A stretch of 64,000 bases of DNA from UBA822 sp965249775 (GTDB lineage: Bacteria; Gemmatimonadota; Gemmatimonadetes; Longimicrobiales; Gaopeijiaceae): positions 4,154,001 through 4,218,000 of the forward strand of contig OZ252253.1 of the NCBI GenBank assembly GCA_965249775.1, given 5' to 3'. The notes under the pieces were generated by a model. That model was given only the letters and a program-made list of their open reading frames with translations, searched no databases and had not been told where the DNA came from. Of the stretch, positions 1 through 8,322 are shown in pieces. Position 1 is the stretch's first letter; the number at the start of each line of letters is the position of its first letter. A program made the position numbers and the translations under genes.

Positions 1-204
1 CTCAACCTCACCCTCGAATCGAGTGGTGCGGCGCCCACCGGGCATGTCTTTGCGGGAGTCGATATATCGATCAGCCCGCGGTGGCTGTGGAGGTTGGAGG
101 GGAGGTACGCTTTTGCCACCGCCACGACGGATTATGCGTTTAATTTCGATAACATCGAGTTGAGTGGCTTCCAGGCCACGATAGGCATTTCGGCTCGGTT
201 CTAA
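1..204 (+). CDS. C-terminal end of an outer-membrane beta-barrel protein (partial)
   Basis: The window opens inside a reading frame that starts at base 1 and ends at a TAA at 202-204, giving 67 residues. The chain alternates polar and hydrophobic residues (for example FAGVDISISPRW, then RLEGRYAF, then FQATIGISARF) and ends in a terminal Phe. That is the usual C-terminal signature recognised by the BAM machinery in outer-membrane barrel proteins. The N-terminus lies outside the window, so the barrel type cannot be assigned. The next gene starts 14 bases later on the same strand and may be co-transcribed. Confidence 0.6.
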   Translation, partial: LNLTLESSGAAPTGHVFAGVDISISPRWLWRLEGRYAFATATTDYAFNFDNIELSGFQATIGISARF

Positions 205-218
205 CCGGAAGAGGCAAC

Positions 219-1625
219 ATGGTAGGCACCGTAAAGGACGGACAGCGGAGAGCCACCCTAGCCACCCTCGTGGGGGCATGGTTGGTTCTGGCGGTTCCCA
301 TGGCTGCGGCGCAGGAAGTAGACAGCCGATGGGCACCTTGGGTCGGATGCTGGCGGGCGGTCGACGAGGCGGCGGAGGCACCCGTCGTGTGCGTCGTACC
401 TCTCCCGGGTGAGTCGGCCATCGAAATACTCTCCGTGGTCGACGGTCAGGTTGTGTCACGAGAATCGATCTCTGCTGACGGGCGGCAGCACGCTGTAAGT
501 AGAGATGGGTGCGAGGGCTGGGAACGGGCTGAGTTCTCCGCCGACTCCCACCGCGTCTACGTCCGATCGGAGCTTACTTGTGATGCCGGCGGCGCTAGGA
601 GCTCGACAGGCGTGATGTCCATGGCGTCACCGTTCGAATGGCTGGACGTCCGGACCATGGATGTGGGCGAAGGGAATCTGGTCTGGGCGCTTCGATACCG
701 GCAGGCGTCGCGCGCTGACTACCTGGCAGCGGGGCAGGAGGAGCTGATTGAATCGCAGGTTTCGGACGCAACAGCGCTCCGGGTGGCCGCCTCCCGTCCG
801 ATCGCTGTCGACGACGTGATCGAGGCGGCCGGAAAGGTTTCTGCAGAGACGGTGCAGGTCTGGGTTGCGGAGCGAGCCGAGCCCTTCGCTCTGGATGCGA
901 GCAGGTTGATTGACATGGCGGACGCGGGTGTTCCCGCTGACGTGATCGACGTCGTCGTCGCGGTTTCGTACCCTGAGAAGTTCGTGGTCAACGGGGAAGA
1001 TCCGTTGGGGCCTCGCCGGGCCGAAGCCGAAGCCGGAGCGGGACGCGCGGGCTACGCCTACGGTGTGGGTGCCAATCCCTTTGAGGACCCGTTTTACGAT
1101 CCATATGCACGCTATGGCTACTATTCCCCCTACGGATACGGACCTCGCTTCGGATACGGCTTGGGCTATTACGGCCGTTATGGATACGGCTACGGCGGAT
1201 TCGGCGGATTCGGCGGCTATGGCGTATACGGGGGATCCGGATTCGGGTACTCCCCCGGATTCGGCCCATACCCGGGATACGGCTACGGCGGATTCGGTGG
1301 CGGTTACGGATACGGCTTTGGCGGTCGGATCGTTGTGGTCGACCGACGCGGGAGTGGGTCCGGTGGTGGGTCCGGTGGGAGCGCCTCCGGCACCAGGAGC
1401 GGACGGGTGGTCAGCGGAGGGGGCTATACGAGCGTAGGGAGCGGTGGTAGGAGCACCGGCAGATCTGCCCAGCCGCGCTCCTCAGGATCCTCGGGTAGGT
1501 CCTTCGGAGGCGCGTCCAGGGGGTCGTCTGGAGGCTCGGCCGCGGCGCCCGCTCGCAGCCCTTCCAGCTCTTCGCCGCGATCTACCGGCCGGCGAGCCAT
1601 GCCCAGGCCGCGTGGTGGTAATTAG
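219..1625 (+). CDS. Secreted protein with Gly/Tyr-rich and Ser/Gly/Arg-rich tail
   Basis: 468 residues. The start has a good ribosome site (GGAAGAGG) and the first 32 residues form a signal peptide ending in AAAQ. Residues about 35-170 are a globular domain with four cysteines and the sequence GCWR near its start. Residues about 175-265 are helical. From about residue 285 the chain becomes low complexity: Tyr/Gly/Phe repeats of the GYGYGGFGG type to about 375, then a Ser/Gly/Arg-rich tail to the end. I do not recognise the family. The tail suggests a sticky or surface-associated secreted protein, which is inference. It follows the barrel-protein gene closely and precedes a PadR regulator. Confidence 0.75.
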   Translation: MVGTVKDGQRRATLATLVGAWLVLAVPMAAAQEVDSRWAPWVGCWRAVDEAAEAPVVCVVPLPGESAIEILSVVDGQVVSRESISADGRQHAVSRDGCEGWERAEFSADSHRVYVRSELTCDAGGARSSTGVMSMASPFEWLDVRTMDVGEGNLVWALRYRQASRADYLAAGQEELIESQVSDATALRVAASRPIAVDDVIEAAGKVSAETVQVWVAERAEPFALDASRLIDMADAGVPADVIDVVVAVSYPEKFVVNGEDPLGPRRAEAEAGAGRAGYAYGVGANPFEDPFYDPYARYGYYSPYGYGPRFGYGLGYYGRYGYGYGGFGGFGGYGVYGGSGFGYSPGFGPYPGYGYGGFGGGYGYGFGGRIVVVDRRGSGSGGGSGGSASGTRSGRVVSGGGYTSVGSGGRSTGRSAQPRSSGSSGRSFGGASRGSSGGSAAAPARSPSSSSPRSTGRRAMPRPRGGN

Positions 1626-1791
1626 GGCGCGAATAGGGCTCTAATTCCGGCGGACGCGCTGAGGGCCGCTCGGCAGCTCGGCGTCTTTCTCTCAATCTCG
1701 GGGTCACTCCCTCAGAGTTCTCTCTCTCTCTGCCCTGCTCTGGATCGGAGCAGGCCGCACCGGGTCGTGACGACTTCCGGTGGGCTTGTCC

Positions 1792-1836
1792 CGATATATC
1801 GAATAGTATATCGTATCGGTGCGTAACGATATATCG
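1792..1836. promoter_or_regulatory. Paired CGATATATCG palindromes upstream of padR
   Basis: The 10-base palindrome CGATATATCG occurs at 1792-1801 and again at 1827-1836. A related half site, GTATATCGTATCG, lies between them at 1806-1818. The array sits 60-100 bases upstream of the PadR start in an AT-rich island within GC-rich DNA. PadR proteins bind dyad operators and often regulate themselves, so an operator is the likely role. Binding is inferred. Confidence 0.45.
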
Positions 1837-1895
1837 ACTCATGTCCTGACCGAACCGCGAGACCACGGAACGGAGGGGAAAGGGAGGAGGACGAG

Positions 1896-2570
1896 ATGTT
1901 TTGCGCAACGGATTACGGGTTCGACTTCGAGTCAATGTTTTTCGGACCCCGGCGTCGTCGCCGGCGGCGCCACATGAAATGGAAGATCTTCGAGCGCGGA
2001 GATCTCAAGTTCGTGATTCTGCGCCTGATCTCGGAGCGCCCGATGCATGGGTACGAGGTGATGAAGGCCCTCGAGGAGGAATCCAAAGGCTACTACAGGC
2101 CGAGCCCGGGCTCCGTGTATCCCACGCTGCAGATGCTGGACGACGAAGGATACCTGACCGTCGAAGAGCAGGATGGAAAGAAGATCTACACGATTACGGA
2201 CGAGGGTATGGCCTATCTCGGTGACAACGAAGATGTCGTGGACGACGTCTTCGACCGTGTCGAGCACTTCACGGACCGCTTCTTTGGCGGTGACATGCGT
2301 GCGCTTTCCCGCTCGTTCTCCAAGCTCGCTCAGCTGGCCTTCGACCAGGCGTTCCAGTGGGGCGCCGAACCGGAGGACCTCGCCCGGATGAATGAAATAC
2401 TCGAGAAAGCGGTCGACGACATGAGAGCCGCCAGAAAGGCTGCACGGGAGCGCGGCCGGAGCCGGCGACGCGGATCGGACCAGGGGAAAGGCGAGAGCAA
2501 ATCAAGAGCCAGCGGAGAGGAAGAGGATGGGGGAGAGGGGGAAGAGGAGGAGCTGGCGGAGGAAGACTAG
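1896..2570 (+). CDS. PadR family transcriptional regulator
   Basis: 224 residues. Residues about 30-110 carry the PadR winged helix: FVILRLISERPMHGYEVMKA, then SPGSVYPTLQMLDDEGYL, then the wing DGKKIYTITDEG. The N-terminus has a run of seven arginines and the C-terminal 40 residues are Arg/Lys then Glu-rich. The start is supported by GGGAGGAGG eight bases upstream. PadR proteins repress transporter or stress genes and usually bind dyad sites; palindromes lie just upstream. Its target is unknown: no transporter gene adjoins it now. It ends 12 bases before the original, pre-insertion stop codon of the convergent mutM gene. Confidence 0.9.
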   Translation: MFCATDYGFDFESMFFGPRRRRRRRHMKWKIFERGDLKFVILRLISERPMHGYEVMKALEEESKGYYRPSPGSVYPTLQMLDDEGYLTVEEQDGKKIYTITDEGMAYLGDNEDVVDDVFDRVEHFTDRFFGGDMRALSRSFSKLAQLAFDQAFQWGAEPEDLARMNEILEKAVDDMRAARKAARERGRSRRRGSDQGKGESKSRASGEEEDGGEGEEEELAEED

Positions 2571-2611
2571 GCCCGCGTTCGGTCAGGCCTTCTGCCGAGC
2601 TTCGATGCCTT

Positions 2612-3700
2612 CTAGTGTAGTGTCGCCAAAGTCTCATTGGCTTTGTTGACCTTCTTGAGGATCTGGCGGACGGTGGCTGTCCATGTGAAAGGTGTGGGGT
2701 TTTCGTTGCGGCACTCGATGTAGTCGGTGATGGCTTGGATCAACTCGTCCACGCTGGTAACGGCGAGCCGCCGCAGTTGTCGCTCGGTGAGTTCGCTGAA
2801 GAAGCGTTCGACAAGATTGAGCCACGAGGCCGAGGTGGGCGTGAAATGGAAATGGACTCGCCGATGACGTTGGAGCCACTGTTTCACCTTGGGATGTTTG
2901 TGCGTGGCGTAGTTGTCGAGGATGACGTGGATGTCGAGATCCTTGGCCGTCGTGCGCACGACCGTGTTCATGAACTTGAGAAACTCCTGATGGCGATGCT
3001 TCGGCATGCACTCCTGAATGACGTGGCCGGTGGCCACATCGAGGGCCGCAAATAGCGTGGTCGTGCCATGGCGCTTGTAATCGTGGGTGAAGGTGCCGGC
3101 GCGCCCGCGCTTCAGCGGCAGGCCTGGCTGGGTGCGATCCAGGGCCTGGATCTGGCTCTTCTCATCAAAGGAGAAGACGATCGCCCGCTCAGGCGGCTGC
3201 AGGTACAACCCGACGACATCCCGGAGTTTTTCTACGAAGGCGGGGTCGGTGGACAACTTGAACGACCGGACCCGATGGGGGCGCAACCCATGGGCCTTCC
3301 AGATGCGCGCAATCGTGGAGTGATGCAAGCCGGTCACTTCGGCCATCAGCCGCGTACTCCAATGGGTGCCGCGGCCCGTGGGCGGCGTCGTTTGTGTCGT
3401 GCGGTGCACGATGGCTTCTTCCTCGGCCAGGGTAATACGTTTCGGGCGTCCCGACCGCGGGCGGTCGGCCCGGAGGGCCGCAAGCCCGCCAGCCTCATAC
3501 CGATCCAACCAGAGTGTGACGGTCGGGCGCGAGACGCCGACATCACCACAAATAGTCGAGCCCGAGTCCCCCGCAGCGGACCCGAGCACAATGCGGGCGC
3601 GCTCGACCACGCGTTGGGGGGTCGTGCGGGATCGGACCAGCGATTCGAGGCGCGCGCGGTCCCCGCGGCGCAGTGGCATAACACGTATGGGTAGTGGCAT
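2612..3700 (-). CDS. IS630 family transposase (copy 1)
   Basis: About 362 residues from the ATG at 3700; an upstream GTG at 3715 would add five. The N-terminal half holds helix-turn-helix segments (TICGDVGVSRPTVTLWLDRY and a second around HHSTIARIWKAHG). The catalytic half has the DDE triad in FDEKSQIQALDR, VILDNYATHKH and SWLNLVERFF. It catalyses cut-and-paste transposition at TA. The stop codon is TAG, made from the terminal TA of the element plus the first flanking base, so the gene depends on the target site for its stop. The protein is identical in copy 2. Confidence 0.95.
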   Translation of the reverse strand: MPLPIRVMPLRRGDRARLESLVRSRTTPQRVVERARIVLGSAAGDSGSTICGDVGVSRPTVTLWLDRYEAGGLAALRADRPRSGRPKRITLAEEEAIVHRTTQTTPPTGRGTHWSTRLMAEVTGLHHSTIARIWKAHGLRPHRVRSFKLSTDPAFVEKLRDVVGLYLQPPERAIVFSFDEKSQIQALDRTQPGLPLKRGRAGTFTHDYKRHGTTTLFAALDVATGHVIQECMPKHRHQEFLKFMNTVVRTTAKDLDIHVILDNYATHKHPKVKQWLQRHRRVHFHFTPTSASWLNLVERFFSELTERQLRRLAVTSVDELIQAITDYIECRNENPTPFTWTATVRQILKKVNKANETLATLH

Positions 3701-3757
3701 GTCATACAATACCACGTAGCCTTATATCATGCAAGATAATTTAGCGACACTACACTA
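2613..3757 (-). mobile_element. IS630-family insertion sequence, copy 1
   Basis: The element is 1145 bases including the TA at each end. Terminal inverted repeats read TAGTGTAGTGTCGCCAAA at the left and, reversed, TAGTGTAGTGTCGCTAAA at the right. TA is duplicated at the insertion point, as is typical of IS630/Tc1-mariner transposition. The target was CTAG. A single transposase gene fills the element. A second copy lies at 36689-37833 and encodes an identical transposase. The insertion cut the 3' end of the mutM gene. Confidence 0.95.
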
Positions 3758-4634
3758 GTTCTTCCAGCGTGGCGGGCCAATCCTCGCGGAGGAGCTTGGA
3801 GAGTGCCCGGTCCTTGAGGAGTTTGCCCCCGGTTTGGCAGTTCGGGCAGTAGTTGGTCTCTCGCGCCCCGTACACGATGCGCTGAATGGGCGCACCGCAC
3901 CGGGGGCACGGTTGACCGAACTTCCCGTGCGCCATCATCGCGTCGTGGAACGCGGTGATTTTCTTGGGAAACTCGTCTCCAAACTCCGTACGAAGTCGCT
4001 CCACCCATTCGCTTAAGGAGCGGCGGGTCGACTCGAAGAGCCGCAGGAGCTCCTCCTGGTCGAGTTGTTGGGTCCGCCTCACCGGCGAAAGCCCCGCATC
4101 GAGCAGGATCTCGTCGGAGTGTGCGTTCCCGATGCCACTGAGGATTCTCGGGTCAGTGAGTGCCCGCTTCAACGTGCGGTTCTCTCTCAACAGCGCATCC
4201 CGGAAGTCGGGGTAGTCCACCTCCAGGGGCTCGACCCCACCCGGATCGAGCGCCGCCAGAGCTTCTTCACCGTGGACCACGTGGAGCGACGCCCGCTTGT
4301 GAGTGCTTGCCTCCGTGAGCAGGAGGGTGCCGTTGGGAAAGTCGAACGCCGCGTGACCCCGCTTCCTCGGGATGGATGCGCCCTTCTCCATCCACCCGAA
4401 GCGGCCGGAGATCATGAGGTGGATGACTGCGAAGAACTCCCCTTCCAGCCCGAAGACGATGCGCTTGCCCACCCGGCGCACCTCGGTCAGGCGCCGACCT
4501 TCCAACTCCGAGACCCTCGGATCGAAGGTTCTGAGCAGTGAAGGCGTACGAATGCGCACGGCTTCGACGACCTGCCCGAGAATACGTTGCTCGAGCGCAC
4601 GAATGTACGCGGTGACCTCCGGGAGCTCCGGCAC
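3750..4634 (-). CDS. mutM: Formamidopyrimidine-DNA glycosylase, 3' end altered by IS insertion
   Basis: 294 residues as now encoded. It begins MPELPEV, so the catalytic N-terminal proline and the following glutamate of the Fpg/Nei family are present. A helix-two-turn-helix segment precedes a C-terminal zinc finger of the form CPRC-x16-CPNC. The enzyme excises oxidised purines and nicks the abasic site. The last residue (Val) and the stop codon come from the right end of the IS element. Removing the element and one TA restores ...LEEL followed by EGIEARQKA and a TGA at 2583-2585, giving 302 residues. The lost tail lies outside the zinc finger, so activity is probably kept. Nei-type specificity cannot be excluded. 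Confidence 0.88.
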   Translation of the reverse strand: MPELPEVTAYIRALEQRILGQVVEAVRIRTPSLLRTFDPRVSELEGRRLTEVRRVGKRIVFGLEGEFFAVIHLMISGRFGWMEKGASIPRKRGHAAFDFPNGTLLLTEASTHKRASLHVVHGEEALAALDPGGVEPLEVDYPDFRDALLRENRTLKRALTDPRILSGIGNAHSDEILLDAGLSPVRRTQQLDQEELLRLFESTRRSLSEWVERLRTEFGDEFPKKITAFHDAMMAHGKFGQPCPRCGAPIQRIVYGARETNYCPNCQTGGKLLKDRALSKLLREDWPATLEELV

Positions 4635-4773
4635 GGTTGTCTACCTGGGCATGGGGACCGGACGCGTCAGCGGCGCGTTGCCCAGGTCGGGCAAAACGTC
4701 CACCATGCGCCTTCCCGGGCCGGTTTCGGATATAGAGCCAGAGCTTGTTTACGGCAACAAGGGCCACAGGCCG

Positions 4774-5832
4774 TCAAACTCCCAAGGTCAGCTGGACCAC
4801 ATCTCCGGGGTGTCGGAATGCCGCAGTTGACGGCTCAGACGGTGGGCCGTCCAGTCCTGCCTTTCTCCGGGCCACGTGAAAGAGCTGCATGACCTGTTTG
4901 GCCATGGGTCCCTGGCCCCTCATGCGTGACACGAGTCTCGGATCGTTCAGCCGGCCGCCTCGCATCGCCAAGATTCGGTTGACGATTTTCTCCTTGCGGT
5001 CTGGAACGTGCCGATCGAGCCAATCCAGGAACAGATCCTTCACACCGTAGGGGAGCCGCAGGGGAACGCAGTACGCTTCGGTTGCTCCCCTTTCCGCCAC
5101 CGCCTCGAGAATGGACGGGATCTCATGGTCGTTGAGCCCGGGGATCAGAGGTGCTAGAAAGACCGCGACCGGCACGCCGGCCCGGGAGAGCTGCTCGATT
5201 GCGTCGAGCCTTCGTGCAGGACTCGATGTGCGCGGCTCCATCGTCCTTTGGAGGAGGGGATCCAGCGTAGTCACGGAGAGTGCTACCTTCGCCGCCTGGT
5301 GGGAAGCCAGGTCCGTGAGGAGGTCGACGTCTCGCGTCACGAGAAAGTTCTTCGTGATGATCATCACGGGGTTCCTGAACTCCGCGAGCACTTCCAGACA
5401 GCCCCGCGTGACTCTAGCCCTGCGCTCGACAGGCTGGTACGGGTCCGTGACACCGGAGAGTGCCACCAACTCGGGTCGCCACCGTGGAGAGGAAAGCTCC
5501 TTTCGTAGGAGTTCAGGCGCGTCCTCTTTGATAAAGATCTTCGACTCGAAGTCGAGACCGGCGGACAGACCAAGATACTCGTGGGTCGGTCGGGCGTAAC
5601 AATACACACAGCCGTGCTCGCAGCCCCTGTACGGGTTGATGCTCGCGACGAACCCGACGTCCGGACTCGTGTTGCGGGCGACGATCGATCGCGTGGTATC
5701 CCTGAAGAACTCGGTTCGCGGGTCAGGGTCGTCGGCCAAGGTCGCTGGGTCGCGCTCCATGGAGATGCGTTCGAAGCGGTTGGATGGGTTCGGCGTCACC
5801 CCCCGACCGCGTAGCGTAGGAAGTCGTGTCAT
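4774..5832 (-). CDS. PA0069-type radical SAM protein (SplB-like)
   Basis: 352 residues from the ATG at 5832. A GTG at 5874 would add 14; neither start has a clear ribosome site. The radical SAM cluster motif is present as CEHGCVYCYARP (CxxxCxxC), preceded by the typical INPYRG. Further family landmarks are GRGVTPNPSNRFE at the N-terminus and SGVTDPYQPVER. The family (COG1533) is related to spore photoproduct lyase and cleaves SAM to a 5'-deoxyadenosyl radical; its substrate is not established. It lies between two DNA glycosylase genes, which fits a DNA-repair-related role, though this is inference. Confidence 0.88.
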   Translation of the reverse strand: MTRLPTLRGRGVTPNPSNRFERISMERDPATLADDPDPRTEFFRDTTRSIVARNTSPDVGFVASINPYRGCEHGCVYCYARPTHEYLGLSAGLDFESKIFIKEDAPELLRKELSSPRWRPELVALSGVTDPYQPVERRARVTRGCLEVLAEFRNPVMIITKNFLVTRDVDLLTDLASHQAAKVALSVTTLDPLLQRTMEPRTSSPARRLDAIEQLSRAGVPVAVFLAPLIPGLNDHEIPSILEAVAERGATEAYCVPLRLPYGVKDLFLDWLDRHVPDRKEKIVNRILAMRGGRLNDPRLVSRMRGQGPMAKQVMQLFHVARRKAGLDGPPSEPSTAAFRHPGDVVQLTLGV

Positions 5833-5903
5833 TCTAGTTTCGGTGTTTGTTCGGTACATCATACGTGATGGCACCGTGAGGCGAAAGAGGCCATCTTCAG
5901 GCG

Positions 5904-6524
5904 ATGAGACCGACCGAGGCCCAGATCGAAGCGCTGGGGCGCAGGGACCCTGTCCTCGGGGCCGCCATGAAGAACCTACCGGCCTTCCCGGACCTTCCGT
6001 TCCCGAGCTTTCGCGGTCCGCACTTTCACGTGCTCGCCCGAGCGATCATCTACCAACAGGTGGCGACCCAGGCGGCGGCGACCATCTACGGCCGCGTGCG
6101 AGAGCTGAGCCCTGGGCCCCGTTTTCCGACGCCTGAGCAGATGTTGACGCTCTCCGATGAGCGGCTCCGAGCCGCCGGGTTGTCCCGGAATAAGATCAGG
6201 GCCATCCGAGATCTCGCCACGAAGATCGTGAGTGGCGAGCTGCGTCTCAGGGGCATCGGCCGGCACGATGACGAAGAGATCATCCGACGGCTCACTACCG
6301 TTTGGGGCATCGGTGAGTGGACCGCGCAGATGTTCCTCATCTTCAAACTCGGGCGGCCGGACGTCATGCCCGCAGGCGACCTCGGGGTGCAGGAGGGCCT
6401 GCGCGTCTTGGATGGACTGGATGGGCGCCCGTCTCCGGACGCAGTGCTCCGTCGCGCCGAGGCTTGGCGGCCGCTCTGCAGCGTCGCCGCCTGGTTCCTG
6501 TGGAGGCTCTCGGACGGGCGATGA
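5904..6524 (+). CDS. DNA-3-methyladenine glycosylase II-type (HhH-GPD)
   Basis: 206 residues, divergent from the radical SAM gene. Residues about 40-180 form the HhH-GPD fold: ARAIIYQQVATQAAATIYGR, the hairpin LTTVWGIGEWTAQMFLIF, and the catalytic aspartate in VMPAGDLGVQEG. The enzyme removes alkylated purines (3-methyladenine) in base excision repair. It lacks the extra N-terminal domain of E. coli AlkA, so it belongs to the shorter AlkA-like class. With MutM and the radical SAM gene it forms a small repair cluster. Confidence 0.9.
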   Translation: MRPTEAQIEALGRRDPVLGAAMKNLPAFPDLPFPSFRGPHFHVLARAIIYQQVATQAAATIYGRVRELSPGPRFPTPEQMLTLSDERLRAAGLSRNKIRAIRDLATKIVSGELRLRGIGRHDDEEIIRRLTTVWGIGEWTAQMFLIFKLGRPDVMPAGDLGVQEGLRVLDGLDGRPSPDAVLRRAEAWRPLCSVAAWFLWRLSDGR

Positions 6525-6634
6525 ATATCCTATATTGGTCGTCGATGACACTCGCGCCGCCGAAATCTCGTAGTACAGGAGGAACGTAGTGCCTGAAGGA
6601 AGGGCATGTGACGCATCCGAAGAGGAGAGTCTTG

Positions 6635-6826
6635 ATGGCCAAGAGCAGCAGAGGACGCGGGCCCCGCGTCAAGAAACCGTCGCTCAGGCTTCCGCAATGG
6701 CCGAGCACGCCGGGCGCGCCCAAGCCGCCCAAGACGCCGCCGCCACCGCGACCGACCGACCCTGTAGGATCGGTGCCGGGCCCTGACTTCAAGAAGGTGA
6801 TGAAGAAGCTCAGGAAAAAGCGCTAG
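6635..6826 (+). CDS. Small basic proline-rich protein
   Basis: 63 residues beginning MAKSSRGRG, with GAGGAGAG seven bases upstream, which decides this start over the in-frame ATG at 6608. The chain is rich in Lys/Arg at both ends (FKKVMKKLRKKR at the C-terminus) and in proline in the middle. It has no signal peptide or membrane segment. I do not recognise it. Its charge would suit nucleic-acid binding, but that is only a suggestion. A hairpin terminator follows immediately. Confidence 0.55.
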   Translation: MAKSSRGRGPRVKKPSLRLPQWPSTPGAPKPPKTPPPPRPTDPVGSVPGPDFKKVMKKLRKKR

Positions 6827-6827
6827 C

Positions 6828-6865
6828 AAAAAGCGCCAGCGCCTGAGGAAAGAGCGCTGACGCTT
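6828..6865 (-). terminator. Bidirectional hairpin terminator
   Basis: AAGCGCCAGCGC (6831-6842) pairs with GCGCTGACGCTT (6854-6865) with one mismatch over an 11-base loop. Reading the minus strand the hairpin runs into five T residues (6828-6832), so it would end the molybdenum-enzyme operon. It could also stop the small plus-strand gene. Confidence 0.65.
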
Positions 6866-6889
6866 ACAGGGCTTAGGAAGAGAGCGGAA

Positions 6890-7288
6890 TCAACCGGGGC
6901 TGGCGAGCGAAGCCTTCAACGCCTCGTCGACCAGGAAAAGATCGGTCAGGAGCGCCCGGAAGTGGATCGAAGCGTTCAAGTTGTCGATCAACTGTGAGCT
7001 GATCGACGGCTGTGCCATGACGAGCCTGAGAGCGGCCAGCGTGTTACCGGCGTCTCGCTGGACAACCTGATCCATGGCTGCCACGGCTTCCGCGTCCTGG
7101 CCCTCGGCTGCGTCGGCGATCCCACCTTCGAAAGCAGCAAGTGCCTGGTCGGCCCGGTTCAGATAGTTGATCAACTCACCACTGACGCCGCCACCGGATC
7201 CAGACACCCCTTGAGCCGCATAAGCGAGGAAGTACTCGTACGTCTCCTCGATCGTATCGATATGTTCCTTCAACTCGTCGGACGTCAC
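6890..7288 (-). CDS. Small helical protein, last gene of the molybdenum-enzyme operon
   Basis: 132 residues from a GTG at 7288, two bases after the cytochrome b stop, with GGAGGT upstream. In-frame ATGs at 7324 and 7327 would overlap the cytochrome gene and lack a ribosome site. The chain starts MTSDELKEHIDTIEETYEYF and is almost wholly predicted helix, with no cysteine and no membrane segment. I do not recognise the family. Position at the end of a dehydrogenase operon suggests an accessory or assembly role, but nothing in the sequence shows this. Confidence 0.6.
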   Translation of the reverse strand: MTSDELKEHIDTIEETYEYFLAYAAQGVSGSGGGVSGELINYLNRADQALAAFEGGIADAAEGQDAEAVAAMDQVVQRDAGNTLAALRLVMAQPSISSQLIDNLNASIHFRALLTDLFLVDEALKASLASPG

Positions 7289-7289
7289 C

Positions 7290-8321
7290 TCAGTCCTGAC
7301 CTCCGACCTCTGAAGCCCGCTCATCATCGGAGTCGCCCGGGGGGTCCCCAGCCTCACCACCACCGCCATTACCGGACGTTTCACCATCGGCGGTCGCTAC
7401 CCCGCCACCGTCGCCGCTAAATCCGGGGTCATCAAATCCGCCACCCTCGTCCGTTTCACCACCGATGGCAGAGGCACCCACGCCGGCCGGGACACGCTCT
7501 TCCTGAGGCGTGGCACCGGCGACGGGCCACCGACCCGGATCGAAGTTCTCGGCGTACTTTTCTCGACTGATGAACCCGTAAATCATCGATTTCGTGATCC
7601 ACCACTTGTCCGGCCGTATCGCGAAGTAGATGTGTGAGATGACGAGCGCGATGAGTATCACACCCGACACCCCGTGAACCACGTACATCAAGCCCCAGGC
7701 ATTGTCCGAGAGCATGTACGGGTTCGCGGTCCAGAACGGCGTCTCGAGACGGAGCATCATGAAGATGCCGGTGACAATGGCCGCCAGACCCGACACGGCC
7801 GCTCCGTGGTGGAAGGCCTTATGATCGATCGGGTATTTCGCGGTCTTGGGCACCGCAGTCCCGTTCCTACCCAGCATATGACTCAACTCAGCCATTCCAT
7901 ACTTGATGTCGTCTTTGCCCACCCACATTGCCCAGAAATCCTGCCAGAACGTCGCATGAATGACGTGGTAGGCAATCATCAATGTGAGGATGACGCCGGC
8001 GACCCAATGGATCGTGACCCATGCGAACTGGATCCCCATCACCGGGGCGAATGCGGTGATTAACAGCACGAGCATCGCCGCCGACATGGCCCAATGGAAC
8101 ACACGTTCCGACATGGCATGCCGAAGAATCTGGGCGGGGAGCCCGGCGCCGGCCCCTCCACCCGTATCCGCTGATTCAGCGGGTGCTAGCCACTTCGCCC
8201 ACACGGCATGAGCGGTGATGAAAGCTAAACCAATTATCACCGCCGCCCACATGAGGTCCCAGGATATTCCAATGAGAACATCCTGGCCCCATGGGTTTGC
8301 CGCGCTTCTCCAGAGTTCCAC
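7290..8321 (-). CDS. Membrane cytochrome b (formate-dehydrogenase gamma-like)
   Basis: 343 residues. Five or more hydrophobic segments cover residues 15-260, with histidines placed as haem ligands: SERVFHWAMS, VTIHWVAG, AYHVIHATFW, VVHGVSG and VISHIYFAIR. This matches the di-haem cytochrome b subunit of the FdnI/HupC group. The last 80 residues are a hydrophilic tail rich in Gly, Asp and Glu. The gene starts one base after the FAD subunit ends. Its likely job is to anchor the exported dehydrogenase and pass electrons to quinone. Assignment to an exact subfamily is uncertain. Confidence 0.82.
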   Translation of the reverse strand: MELWRSAANPWGQDVLIGISWDLMWAAVIIGLAFITAHAVWAKWLAPAESADTGGGAGAGLPAQILRHAMSERVFHWAMSAAMLVLLITAFAPVMGIQFAWVTIHWVAGVILTLMIAYHVIHATFWQDFWAMWVGKDDIKYGMAELSHMLGRNGTAVPKTAKYPIDHKAFHHGAAVSGLAAIVTGIFMMLRLETPFWTANPYMLSDNAWGLMYVVHGVSGVILIALVISHIYFAIRPDKWWITKSMIYGFISREKYAENFDPGRWPVAGATPQEERVPAGVGASAIGGETDEGGGFDDPGFSGDGGGVATADGETSGNGGGGEAGDPPGDSDDERASEVGGQD

Positions 8322-8322
8322 T

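Noticed and set aside
3068..3694. 208-codon frame antisense to the IS630 transposase
   Set aside because: It is repeated in the second copy only because the elements are identical. No domain or ribosome site.
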